Of a stretch of 24,048 nt of DNA, positions 1 through 7,122 are shown in pieces. The stretch covers positions 1-24,048 of the forward strand of contig CAZXBB010000152.1 of the NCBI GenBank assembly GCA_964638815.1. Direction: 5' to 3'. Position 1 is the first letter of the stretch; the number at the start of each line of letters is the position of its first letter. Below the pieces are notes generated by a model. The model saw nothing but the letters and a program-made list of their open reading frames with translations. It ran no database searches and had not been told where the DNA came from. Made by a program: the position numbers and the translations under genes. This stretch comes from CAZXBB01 sp964638815 (lineage in GTDB: Bacteria > Planctomycetota > Phycisphaerae > Phycisphaerales > SM1A02).

Positions 1-220
1 GCTGCGTGAGGTCCGCCGGCGCCGACCTGTTCACGATGTCGTCCCAAGCGGACAGCTCGGGCCCTTTCCGCGCATCGGGGCGGATTCCTCGTATCGCGCG
101 ACCGGTGAGTCCCCTCTACTGGACGCCAAGGACCGGAAGCCCCTTCGGACGCCCTTCTGCACGCTGCACGTCTTCCACGGCCGAGCACGGGCCGTGGCAC
201 AGTTCAAGGACAACCACATC
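1..220. other. left-edge stretch without a supported gene
   Basis: Short open frames exist on both strands but none has a recognisable protein, a convincing start or codon use clearly better than the alternatives. The stretch is the upstream region of the secreted propeller gene that begins at 221. It holds that gene's ribosome-binding site (AAGGA, 206-210) and presumably its promoter, though I see no convincing -10/-35 pair. Confidence 0.5.
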
Positions 221-2422
221 ATGCGCGCTCTCCCGCTCACGTTGATCGTGCCCGTCGTGGGTATCGCATCCCACCTCGCTCCTGCCCCCGTCTCCGCCGG
301 CCTGCCGACCGATCCGGATCACCGGATCGTCCGGCCGAGCAACACCGGCATCCCGGGGTACGTCGACATGGACTGCGTTGCGTTCGGTCCGGACGGGCGC
401 CTGTGGACCGTCGCACGGGACTTCTTCTGGCAGCAGGGCGGTGTGGCGGCGCTCGACTTCGACACGGGCCGGTGGACGACGTGGTCCAGCGCCGAGACGC
501 CGCTCGATCAGGAGAGCAACGCCATCGACTTTGCCGCCGACGGCTCCGTCTGGATCGCCGGCCACGACGTCGTTGCGCGGCTGCACCCGGACGGCGAGAC
601 CATCACGGCCTACACCCCGGCGAGCACGGGCGTCCTCGTCACCGGCATGTACGAGGCCATCTCGGTCGCCCCGGACGGGCACGTCTGGGCGACGAACCCC
701 GGCCAGGTTGACCTCGGCGGCGGGCTGTTCGAGTTCGACGGCTCGACGTGGACCAAGCACGAGGAGTCGTGGATGACTACGTGGACGGGGTCCGGCTACG
801 CGCCGGGGCTCAACGTCATCGCCCGCGACAACGGCGACGTGTGGGCGTCGTTCCTCTCCTATCCGGGGCGAATGGGGCGGTATCGCGACGGCGCGTGGAC
901 GGTCTTCGAAACCGACTCGCACCCCTACATCATCGACTACGCCGAGGCGACCGACGGCACGCTCTACGGCGTCGGCGCGTTCGGAACCTATCGCCTGAAT
1001 GACGCCACGAGCGAGTGGCAGCGGATCGGCCCGTTCGGCGCGTCGCAGATCGCGATCGATCCCACCACCGAGTTCCTCTACATCCAGGACGACCTGACTT
1101 CGGTCAAACGCTTCGACGGCGCGAGCTGGACGACGTTCGCGACGTTCCCGGGCTGGGTGGGCGGGATCGGCGTGGCGCCCAACGGCGACGTGTGGATCGC
1201 CGCCGAGGCGTGGCTGACGCACGAGGACCTGCACCAGTACGACTCGAGCGGCCAGATTCAGCGCATCTACAACAGATCGAACACGGGCATGCTCGACTAC
1301 TTCCAGCCCGGCATGTACCTCGACCGCGACGGGATGATGTGGTTCACCGACGTCGAGTACGGCGCCTCGCGCCTGGAGCCGAACGACAACTGGCGCAACT
1401 TCGGCATCTACAACGGCCAGGAGGAGGTGTTTCCGTTCTGGACGTTCCCGGTCGGAATGCCGTGGTGGCTCACGCCGGGCGCGGACTTCTGGACCGAGGC
1501 GCCCAACCAGGTCTATCACGACACGCAGGGGAACTTCTGGCTCCGCGGGGCGAACATCATCTCCCGCAGCGCGGGGTCGGACCTCTCGCAGTGGACGACT
1601 TGGGAGCCCGGCCAGAGCGGGTTCCCGTGGCTGTGCGATTCCATGGGCGAGGATGCCCAGGGTAACATCTGGGTCGGCGACGCGTTCCTGCTGTACCGGC
1701 TTGAAGACTCGTCGTGGACCGATGTGACGATCGGCATTCCGGGCCAGTACGCGCCGATCGGGCTGGAGCAGGGCGACGACGGCGAGCTGTACGCCGTGCG
1801 CGTCGCGACGGTGTACCACGTCGCCGGTTCGACGGTCTCGCCGATGTACTCCATACCGGACGAGCTCGGCGTGATCACCGACCTGGAGGTCGACGCGAAC
1901 GGGCATCTCTGGATCGGCACGCCAAACGGGATGATCTTCCGGGACGGCGCGACGAGCACGCACTACACGCCCGCCAACTCGGCGATGTCCGACCTCGCGG
2001 TCGTCGATATCACGATCCGTCCCGACGACGGTCTGGTCGCGGTGGCGACGAGCCAGCAGGAGATTCCGCCCTACACCGGCGGCGTGGCGTTGTTCGATCC
2101 CGCGAGCGGCGAGTGGATCGGCTACGACTACGGCTCGAGCTTCATGCCGTTCTACGCCCCGGGCGACCTTCAGTTCGACGCCGACGGCCACCTGTGGATC
2201 GGCGTGCTGAACTTCGGCACCGTGCACGTGCTCATCGGCGAGGGTCCGGGCATCGTCGGCGATGTGGACGGTGACGGTCGGGTCGACTTCAACGATCTGC
2301 TCGTCGTGCTGTCGAGTTGGGGCGACTGCCCACCGCCGCCGGCGGAGTGCCCGGCTGACCTCGACGGCAGCGGCCAGGTCGGCTTCACCGATCTGCTCGT
2401 CGTGCTTTCGAACTGGAGCTGA
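221..2422 (+). CDS. secreted beta-propeller protein with C-terminal dockerin-like EF-hand pair
   Basis: Predicted exported protein of 733 aa. Residues 1-27 form a signal peptide: MRALPLTLIVPVVG is hydrophobic and is followed by an Ala-Pro-Val-Ser-Ala cleavage-type site. The body is a string of units of the type 'A-x-DG-x-(V/L)-W-(I/V)', such as DGSVWIAG, DGHVWATN, NGDVWIAA, GNIWVGD and DGHLWIG. These resemble two-component-regulator-propeller, SMP-30 or NHL blades and suggest one or two beta-propellers. Residues about 680-733 hold two calcium-loop repeats (DVDGDGRVDFNDLLVVL and DLDGSGQVGFTDLLVVL) ending in W-containing tails, like dockerin type I. The ATG at 221 was chosen over a GTG at 194 because AAGGA lies 10 nt upstream and the signal peptide then begins the protein. 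Function is unknown; a surface or extracellular role is inferred. No enzyme motif is visible. Confidence 0.85.
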   Translation: MRALPLTLIVPVVGIASHLAPAPVSAGLPTDPDHRIVRPSNTGIPGYVDMDCVAFGPDGRLWTVARDFFWQQGGVAALDFDTGRWTTWSSAETPLDQESNAIDFAADGSVWIAGHDVVARLHPDGETITAYTPASTGVLVTGMYEAISVAPDGHVWATNPGQVDLGGGLFEFDGSTWTKHEESWMTTWTGSGYAPGLNVIARDNGDVWASFLSYPGRMGRYRDGAWTVFETDSHPYIIDYAEATDGTLYGVGAFGTYRLNDATSEWQRIGPFGASQIAIDPTTEFLYIQDDLTSVKRFDGASWTTFATFPGWVGGIGVAPNGDVWIAAEAWLTHEDLHQYDSSGQIQRIYNRSNTGMLDYFQPGMYLDRDGMMWFTDVEYGASRLEPNDNWRNFGIYNGQEEVFPFWTFPVGMPWWLTPGADFWTEAPNQVYHDTQGNFWLRGANIISRSAGSDLSQWTTWEPGQSGFPWLCDSMGEDAQGNIWVGDAFLLYRLEDSSWTDVTIGIPGQYAPIGLEQGDDGELYAVRVATVYHVAGSTVSPMYSIPDELGVITDLEVDANGHLWIGTPNGMIFRDGATSTHYTPANSAMSDLAVVDITIRPDDGLVAVATSQQEIPPYTGGVALFDPASGEWIGYDYGSSFMPFYAPGDLQFDADGHLWIGVLNFGTVHVLIGEGPGIVGDVDGDGRVDFNDLLVVLSSWGDCPPPPAECPADLDGSGQVGFTDLLVVLSNWS

Positions 2423-2431
2423 GAAGGGAGT

Positions 2432-2670
2432 GGGCCGCACCCTCTCCTGTCGTTACTCCGAAGGCGGGGCACTGCCTGCGTGATCGCACGACCGAGGCCC
2501 GTTGGCCGGCGATTGGCAACGAAGAGGTACGGCACCCGACTCGGCTGACGACTCACGAGGGTGCGGCCCCCGGCCCCCCCCCGAAGACGAGCGAAGGTGC
2601 GGCCCCCTGAAGACGAACGAAGGTGCGGCCCCCCGCGGCACGCTGACGACGAACGAAGGTGCGGCACCCC
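2432..2670. repeat. cluster of degenerate GAAGGTGCGGCCCCC-type repeats
   Basis: At least three plus-strand copies of a ~25 bp unit with the core CGAAGGTGCGGCCCCC are visible at about 2583-2606, 2609-2634 and 2645-2670. More diverged copies lie at about 2547-2571 and 2519-2541. A related copy in the opposite orientation (GGGCCGCACCCTC) lies at about 2432-2445, just after the stop of the propeller gene. Spacing is short and irregular. The array can be translated in several frames, but neither strand gives a plausible protein. Origin and role are unknown. Confidence 0.7.
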
Positions 2671-2680
2671 GTACATCGCT

Positions 2681-2686
2681 TACAAT
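2681..2686 (+). promoter_or_regulatory. candidate -10 element of the small broken gene
   Basis: TACAAT differs from the consensus -10 at one base and stands out in very GC-rich DNA. A transcription start 7-8 nt downstream would fall at the GTG codon at 2694, which would make a leaderless GTG start. No good -35 is visible, because the upstream sequence is the repeat array. Confidence 0.3.
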
Positions 2687-2911
2687 GCCCCGAGTGTCCC
2701 GCGCCCCATTCATCAAGCCCGACCGCGCCAGCCCCCAGCAGATCATGGCGTGGAAGCGCATGACGTTCGAGCAGAGCTGGAGTTTGCCGACCAGCTTCGA
2801 ACGACGGCGCTTCAGCTCCGCGAAGCCTGTCTCCGGCACGAGGAGCCGAACCTGTCGGACGATCAGGTCCGCCGGCGTCTGCGCGAGTACCTGCTGAATG
2901 GCGCTGCCTGA
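2685..2911 (+). pseudogene. small gene of about 75 codons broken by a one-base deletion
   Basis: The first part reads ...SPQQIMAWKRMTFEQS and then loses sense. Stepping back one base near 2777/2778 gives LEFADQLRTTALQLREACLR and continues to ...DDQVRRRLREYLLNGAA and a TGA at 2909-2911. Restoring a single C (agc-Ctg-gag) joins the two parts into one smooth, charged, helical protein of about 75 residues. Candidate starts are ATG 2685, GTG 2694 and ATG 2745. I recall short proteins of the pattern 'PEQIMxWKxMTFEQSLEFADxLRxxAxxLRExYLR...DDExRRxLREYLLxG' encoded just upstream of nucleotidyltransferase-like genes, but could not search for them. A sequencing or assembly error would give the same picture. 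Function is unknown; an antitoxin-like or partner protein is a guess. Confidence 0.55.
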
Positions 2912-2942
2912 CTGGATCGGCACGTTCATCGAGCCGCTCAGG
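2898..2942 (+). pseudogene. N-terminal stub of a second gene, cut off at the 3' end of clpX
   Basis: An ATG at 2898 overlaps the end of the broken small gene by 14 nt, the arrangement of a translationally coupled pair. It reads MALPDWIGTFIEPLR and then meets the last codons of the convergent clpX gene (stop at 2938-2940). After that the frame yields a meaningless Pro/Ser-rich tail ending at 2993. The 15 residues look like the start of a globular protein, and I associate such a start with small nucleotidyltransferase-type proteins from memory only. The rest of the gene appears to have been deleted. Chance is possible with so few residues. Confidence 0.35.
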
Positions 2943-4389
2943 CCGACTTCGCCTGACGCTGGGTCAGGTCCTCGAGCCCCGACTTCTTCATGATGTCGTC
3001 CCTGTCCACGACGTACGTAACGCCGGTGTTCTCGCGGTCGGGCAGGTCGTACATGAGGTCGAGCATGAACTCGTCGAGGACGGCCCGCAGGGCCCGGGCG
3101 CCGGTCTCGCGTTTCATCGCCAGCTCGGCGAAGGTGTCGAGCGCCTCGAGCGTGAACTCGAGCGTCGCGCCTTCGAGCGAGAAGAGGTGCTGGTACTGCT
3201 TGACGATCGCGTTCTTCGGCTCGGTGAGGATGCGCACCATCGCCTCGTTCGAGAGCGGCATGAGCGGCGTGATGATCGGCAGGCGGCCGACGAGCTCGGG
3301 AATGAGGCCGAACTGGAGCACGTCGTCGGGCGTGACCTGGGCGAGGATCTCGGCCTCGGCCTTGTCCTTCTCGAGCTCCGTCGTCGCCATCGACGTGAAG
3401 CCGATGCGCCGGCGGCCGAGACGCTTGCGGATGATGTCGTTGATGCCGGCGAACGAGCCGCCGCAGATGAACAGGATGTGCGTCGTGTCCATCTGGATGT
3501 ACTGCTGCTCGGGATGCTTGCGTCCACCCTGCGGGGGAACGTTCGCGACGGCGCCTTCGAGCATCTTCAGCAGCGACTGCTGCACGCCCTCGCCCGAGAC
3601 GTCGCGCGTGATCGAGACGTTCTGGCTCGTCTTGCCGATCTTGTCGAGCTCGTCGATGTAGATGATGCCGCGCTGCGCCGCGTCGAGGTCGTAGTCGGCA
3701 GCCTGGAGGAGCTTGAGCAGGAGGTTCTCGACGTCCTCGCCGACGTAACCCGCTTCGGTCAACGTCGTCGCGTCGCCGATCGCGAACGGTACGTTCAGGA
3801 TGCGGGCGAGCGTGCGGGCGAGCAGCGTCTTGCCGGTGCCCGTCGGGCCGATGAGCATGACGTTCGACTTGTCGAGCTCGACCGGCGCGTCCTCGTTGTC
3901 GATCTGCGTCAGACGCTTGTAGTGATTGTGCACCGCGACGGCCAGCGATTTTTTGGCGTGGTCCTGGCCGATCACGTACTGGTCGAGGAAGTCCTTGATC
4001 TGGCGCGGGGCGGGGATCGCCGAGAAGAGCGGTCGCGCGGTCGAGACGCGGCGACGCTCCTGCCGGAAGATATTCTGGCAGAGATCCGTGCAGTTCGAGC
4101 AGATGTAGATGTCGTTCGGGCCCTCCACCATCGGGCCGACTTCGCGCGACGTCTTGCCGCAGAAGCTGCACGTGGTCACGCGGCGCCCGCGGAAGCCCCC
4201 GTCACCGCCGTCACCACTGCCGCCGCCGCCCGGGCTGTCGCCGCCGCTGCCGCCACCGCCGCCGAAACCGGAGCCGAGGTCGCCGCCGCGTCCGGGACCG
4301 CGCCGCCCGCCGGAGGGGCCGGCGCCGAGCGGGGCGGGACGGTATTGAGCGGGGGCGGGCGCCGGATCGAAATGCTGATCGGTCGTCAT
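2938..4389 (-). CDS. clpX: ATP-dependent protease ATPase subunit ClpX
   Basis: AAA+ unfoldase that recognises tagged proteins, unfolds them using ATP and feeds them to ClpP in the cytoplasm. The 483 aa protein has a Gly/Pro-rich disordered extension (1-70), which makes it longer than the usual ~420 aa. The N-terminal zinc domain has ligands C74, C77, C97 and C100. Then come Walker A GPTGTGKT (181-188), pore loop GYVGED (214-219), Walker B IIYIDELDK (242-250), the IGF loop that docks on ClpP (I329-F331) and a sensor-2 GARAL segment near the C-terminus. The ATG has a GAGGA site 5-6 nt upstream. It is the last gene of a tig > SHOCT protein > clpX block. The clpP gene that often sits beside clpX is absent, so the partner must be encoded elsewhere. 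Identification is firm. Confidence 0.98.
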   Translation of the reverse strand: MTTDQHFDPAPAPAQYRPAPLGAGPSGGRRGPGRGGDLGSGFGGGGGSGGDSPGGGGSGDGGDGGFRGRRVTTCSFCGKTSREVGPMVEGPNDIYICSNCTDLCQNIFRQERRRVSTARPLFSAIPAPRQIKDFLDQYVIGQDHAKKSLAVAVHNHYKRLTQIDNEDAPVELDKSNVMLIGPTGTGKTLLARTLARILNVPFAIGDATTLTEAGYVGEDVENLLLKLLQAADYDLDAAQRGIIYIDELDKIGKTSQNVSITRDVSGEGVQQSLLKMLEGAVANVPPQGGRKHPEQQYIQMDTTHILFICGGSFAGINDIIRKRLGRRRIGFTSMATTELEKDKAEAEILAQVTPDDVLQFGLIPELVGRLPIITPLMPLSNEAMVRILTEPKNAIVKQYQHLFSLEGATLEFTLEALDTFAELAMKRETGARALRAVLDEFMLDLMYDLPDRENTGVTYVVDRDDIMKKSGLEDLTQRQAKSA

Positions 4390-4475
4390 GTCTTCCTCGA
4401 TCTCACTGCGTACCGGTAGTTGCGCCCCCCGGGCCCAGCCAGCGTCTGTAGTGTATCGGGCTGCCCGGGAGTCGT

Positions 4476-4859
4476 CTAAAGGTTGTCGGGGTATTCGCGC
4501 CGCTCGTCGCGGGTCCCGTCGCCATCGCCGTCGGCCGATCGTTCCGTCGAGGTTGTATCGGACGATCCGGGCGTTTTGCCCGCGTTTCCGGACGACACGC
4601 CGCGGGTCCGCTCGATGACCGCGGCCTTCGCCCGCGCGAACTCCTCGTCGGTGAGGTCGCCGCGGGCGTGCATCCGGCGGAGCCCGTGCAGCGTGAATCC
4701 CTCGGCGGGATCCGTCTCTTTCGGCCGGAGGGAGCGACGCAGCGCGGTCAGGACGAACGTGCCGACCACGATGAGCACGAAGAGGGCGATCAGCGCCGGC
4801 AGGATGCGGGGCAGGATCGCGTCCGCCTGTACGTCCGTGGCCAGCGCGAACGCAGACAT
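4476..4859 (-). CDS. small single-helix membrane protein with SHOCT-like domain
   Basis: 127 aa protein. One strong hydrophobic helix spans about residues 17-41 (ILPALIALFVLIVVGTFVL), followed by a basic patch RRSLRPK. Then comes a SHOCT-type segment, LHGLRRMHARGDLTDEEFARAK (about 57-80), whose hallmark is a short helix, a Gly-Asp-(Leu/Ile)-Thr-(Asp/Glu)-Glu-Glu-Phe turn and a second helix. The Ser/Asp/Glu-rich tail looks disordered. SHOCT domains occur in small or oligomerising bacterial membrane proteins, and their role is not defined. The start lies 4 nt after the tig stop and the gene ends 86 nt before clpX, so co-transcription with both is likely. It occupies the place where clpP lies in many tig-clpP-clpX operons but has no protease motif. 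Confidence 0.8.
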   Translation of the reverse strand: MSAFALATDVQADAILPRILPALIALFVLIVVGTFVLTALRRSLRPKETDPAEGFTLHGLRRMHARGDLTDEEFARAKAAVIERTRGVSSGNAGKTPGSSDTTSTERSADGDGDGTRDERREYPDNL

Positions 4860-4863
4860 GCCG

Positions 4864-6435
4864 TTATCCGGACGTCTTTTTCTTCGTGGTCGTCTTCTTC
4901 TTGCTCGAGCCGCCGGCGGCGCCGGACGTCTTCTTCGCGGGCGTCTTCTTCGTGGACGTCTTCTTCGTGGACGTCTTCTTCGAAGTTGTCTCCTTCGAAG
5001 GTGTCTCCTTCGAAGTGGTCTTCTTCGAAGTGGTCTTCTCGCCCGACCGCGAGCGAAGCTGCTCGGTCCGCATCCTGTTCCACTCCTCGGCGTCGACCTC
5101 CTTGATCGTCGCCTTGTCGATCACGCGATCGGCCGCCTTGTGCTCGCGGATCTGGGCAGCGATCTGCCCGATCGCTCCCGACTGGAGCAGCTCCTGCCGG
5201 AGCTTCTCGGGGCGCTCGCCCCGCTGGGCTGCGATCGCTGCGATGCGGCCGTTGATCTCCTGGTCCGTCACGCCGATCTCGAAGTGCTCGCCGAGCTTGT
5301 GGAGGATGAACGAGAGCCGAAGCCGCCGCCGGCTCTGGGCCTCGGTCTCGGCCCTCATCTGCGCCAGCCTCGTTTCGACCTCCTCGACGGACAGGCCGCC
5401 GCGGTAGAGCATCTCGAGACGCTGCCGCTCGATGAGCCGGGCGGCCTGGGCCTGCGTCAACTTCTCGGGCAGTTCGAACTCCACGGCCTCGAGCAGGGCT
5501 TCGTTCACCTGCTCGCGCATCGCGGCGCGCTGCTCCTCGTCGCGGCGCTGCTCGAGCGCGAGGCGGATCTGCTCGCGAAGGATCTCCTCGGAGTCCATGC
5601 CGTACTGTTCGAGCACCCTCTCGATCGGGCCCGGGATCAGACGCTGACCCTCGCGGATCTTCATCTCGATCTTCAGCTTCCTGCCGCGCACGTCCTCGAG
5701 CTCGTGCGACTCCGGACCGACGGTCTCGATGACGACCTCGTCGCCGACGCCCTTGCCCGCGACGAGCTTGTCGAGCCCGTCGACGAGCAGGCCGAGCACG
5801 CGTCCCGGTCCGTCCTTCTCGGGCAGCACGATGTCGATGTTCTCGTGCTCGAAGAACGGCGCGTCGTCGCCTTCCTTCGTGACGCCGCCGGGGCCGACGA
5901 TGCGGTCGCCCGCCTGGAAGCCGGACTTGATCGACTTGATCTCGCCGACCTGCGCGCACTGGCTCTTCAGCTCGCTCTCGACATGATCGTCGGTGAGCTC
6001 GAGCACGGGTTTGCTGATCTCGATACCCTCGAGCTTCGGCAGCTCGAACTCGGGAACGACCTCGACGTCAACGGAGAACGTGAACGGCTTGCCGTGCTCG
6101 ACGACGAGATCCTCGACCTTCCCGACCGGCTCGGGGTCGCCGACCGGCTTGATGTCGTTCTCCCGGATCGCGCTCGCGTAGCCGTCGGCGATGACCTGGT
6201 TGCGCGTTTCGTCCCGCACGGTCGAGCCGAAGCGCCGCTCGAGCAGCGCCTTCGGCGCCCGCCCCTTGCGGAACCCGGGAAGCTGGGTCTGCGTGGCGAG
6301 CGTGCCCATCGAGGCGTCGATCTTCTCGTTGATCATCGACGCGGGAACGGTGATCGTCAGCCGCTTCTTGGCGGCCCCGATTGCCTCGATCTTCACGTCG
6401 TAACCGCTGGTGTCCGTAGCCGTTGCGTCAGCCAT
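4864..6435 (-). CDS. tig: trigger factor, with Lys/Thr/Ser-rich C-terminal tail
   Basis: Ribosome-associated chaperone and peptidyl-prolyl isomerase that meets nascent chains at the exit tunnel. The 523 aa protein carries the ribosome-binding signature GFRKGRAP at 54-61. An FKBP-type PPIase-like domain spans about 160-255 (GDRIVGP...FFEHENIDIVLPE...GVGDEVVIE), followed by the helical C-terminal arm domain (~265-455). Residues 467-523 form an unusual tail of KTTSK/KTSTK/KTPAK repeats, absent from classical ~430-450 aa trigger factors. The ATG at 6435 was chosen over an upstream in-frame ATG at 6483 because AGGA lies 8-9 nt before it and MADATATD begins the conserved domain. It is the first gene of the tig > SHOCT protein > clpX block. 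Identification is firm; only the tail's role is unclear. Confidence 0.96.
   Translation of the reverse strand: MADATATDTSGYDVKIEAIGAAKKRLTITVPASMINEKIDASMGTLATQTQLPGFRKGRAPKALLERRFGSTVRDETRNQVIADGYASAIRENDIKPVGDPEPVGKVEDLVVEHGKPFTFSVDVEVVPEFELPKLEGIEISKPVLELTDDHVESELKSQCAQVGEIKSIKSGFQAGDRIVGPGGVTKEGDDAPFFEHENIDIVLPEKDGPGRVLGLLVDGLDKLVAGKGVGDEVVIETVGPESHELEDVRGRKLKIEMKIREGQRLIPGPIERVLEQYGMDSEEILREQIRLALEQRRDEEQRAAMREQVNEALLEAVEFELPEKLTQAQAARLIERQRLEMLYRGGLSVEEVETRLAQMRAETEAQSRRRLRLSFILHKLGEHFEIGVTDQEINGRIAAIAAQRGERPEKLRQELLQSGAIGQIAAQIREHKAADRVIDKATIKEVDAEEWNRMRTEQLRSRSGEKTTSKKTTSKETPSKETTSKKTSTKKTSTKKTPAKKTSGAAGGSSKKKTTTKKKTSG
4867..5037 (-). repeat. short tandem repeats encoding the Lys/Thr tail of trigger factor
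   Basis: Near-identical 15 bp units (plus-strand GACGTCTTCTTCGTG) repeat in tandem at about 4925-4980. Related 18-20 bp units around TCCTTCGAAG follow to about 5037. They encode the KTSTK and KETTSK steps of the tail. The array is in frame and should change length in whole-codon steps by slippage or recombination. Confidence 0.75.
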
Positions 6436-6475
6436 CGATCGATCCTCGTGGGCCCATGGGTGTGAATCGGGCGAG

Positions 6476-6502
6476 AGTATCACAATCGGCGGGGGCTGTC
6501 AG
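6476..6502 (-). promoter_or_regulatory. candidate sigma-70-type promoter for the tig block
   Basis: Read on the minus strand, CTGACA (6502-6497) is followed after 15 bp by GATACT (6481-6476). The -35 matches consensus at 5 of 6 positions and the -10 at 4 of 6. The spacer is shorter than the ideal 17 bp. It lies about 40 nt before the tig start and overlaps the stop of the upstream response regulator, so tig would be transcribed separately from the signalling genes. Prediction only. Confidence 0.35.
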
Positions 6503-7122
6503 CTACCGCCGTTGCCCTCCCGGAACGTCTCGAGCTGCGGCTTGACCTTCTTTTCCATGCAATCCGGGCAGACCGAGTGGCTGAACCGCGCGTCGCTGTG
6601 GCCGGAGATGTAGTTCTCGACCTGCTGCCAGTAGGACTCGCCCTCCCGGATTCGCTTGCAATAGGAGCAGATCGGCAGGAGCCCCGAGAGCTGCTTGACC
6701 TCCTGGAGCGCGCGTTCGAGCTCCTCGATGTGCTCCTGGTTGCGACGCTGAAGCTCGAGGATGCGGCGACCGGTCTGGACTCGGGCGCGCAGCTCCTCGT
6801 GGTGGAACGGCTTCGTGATGTAGTCGTCCGCGCCGGCCTGGAGCCCGGCGACGATGTCGTCCTTCCGCGTCTTGGCCGTGAGGAGCAGGATGTAGAACGC
6901 GCTGCCGTCGTCGCGCGCCCGCAGCCGCTTGCACAGCTCGGTCCCGTCGAGACCGGGCATCATCCAGTCGAGGATGAGCAGGTGCGGGCAGTCGTCCTTC
7001 GCGAGCTCGGTCCACGCTTCGTCACCGTCGGCGGTGACGATCGTTTCGTAGTTCCAGCGCGAGAGCGTCGCCTGGAGCACGCGACGCGAGACGGCATCGT
7101 CTTCGGCGATGAGGATCCTCAT
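6499..7122 (-). CDS. response regulator with CxxC...CxxC (zinc-ribbon-like) output domain
   Basis: 207 aa cytoplasmic signalling protein. Residues 1-120 are a standard receiver: the acidic pair EDD (7-9), phospho-acceptor D52 in LLILDWMMPGLDG, a Thr/Ala-Lys switch region (LLLTAKTRKDD) and a KPF loop. A coiled-coil-like helix (about 125-150, RRNQEHIEELERALQEVKQL) leads to a compact C-terminal module: LLPICSYCKRIREGESYWQQ, then ENYISGHSDARFSHSVCPDC. The two CxxC pairs suggest a metal site. This module is seen in bacterial PAS/GAF and receiver proteins, but its output is unknown. There is no DNA-binding, GGDEF or HD-GYP domain. The ATG overlaps the TGA of the sensor kinase by 4 bp (ATGA), so the two are translationally coupled and likely partners. 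Confidence 0.92.
   Translation of the reverse strand: MRILIAEDDAVSRRVLQATLSRWNYETIVTADGDEAWTELAKDDCPHLLILDWMMPGLDGTELCKRLRARDDGSAFYILLLTAKTRKDDIVAGLQAGADDYITKPFHHEELRARVQTGRRILELQRRNQEHIEELERALQEVKQLSGLLPICSYCKRIREGESYWQQVENYISGHSDARFSHSVCPDCMEKKVKPQLETFREGNGGS

Noticed and set aside
116..2440. A 774-codon open frame opposite the first secreted propeller gene
   Set aside because: Its translation is a monotonous Arg/Val/Asp/His-rich shadow. The plus strand has a signal peptide, repeats and EF-hands. The same reasoning rejects the long antisense frames opposite tig (4483-6465), the sensor kinase (8388-10505) and the NosD-like gene (21066-22625).
2519..2672. Possible CRISPR array
   Set aside because: The copies are degenerate and nearly back to back, with no regular ~30 bp spacers. 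There is an opposite-orientation copy and no cas gene nearby.
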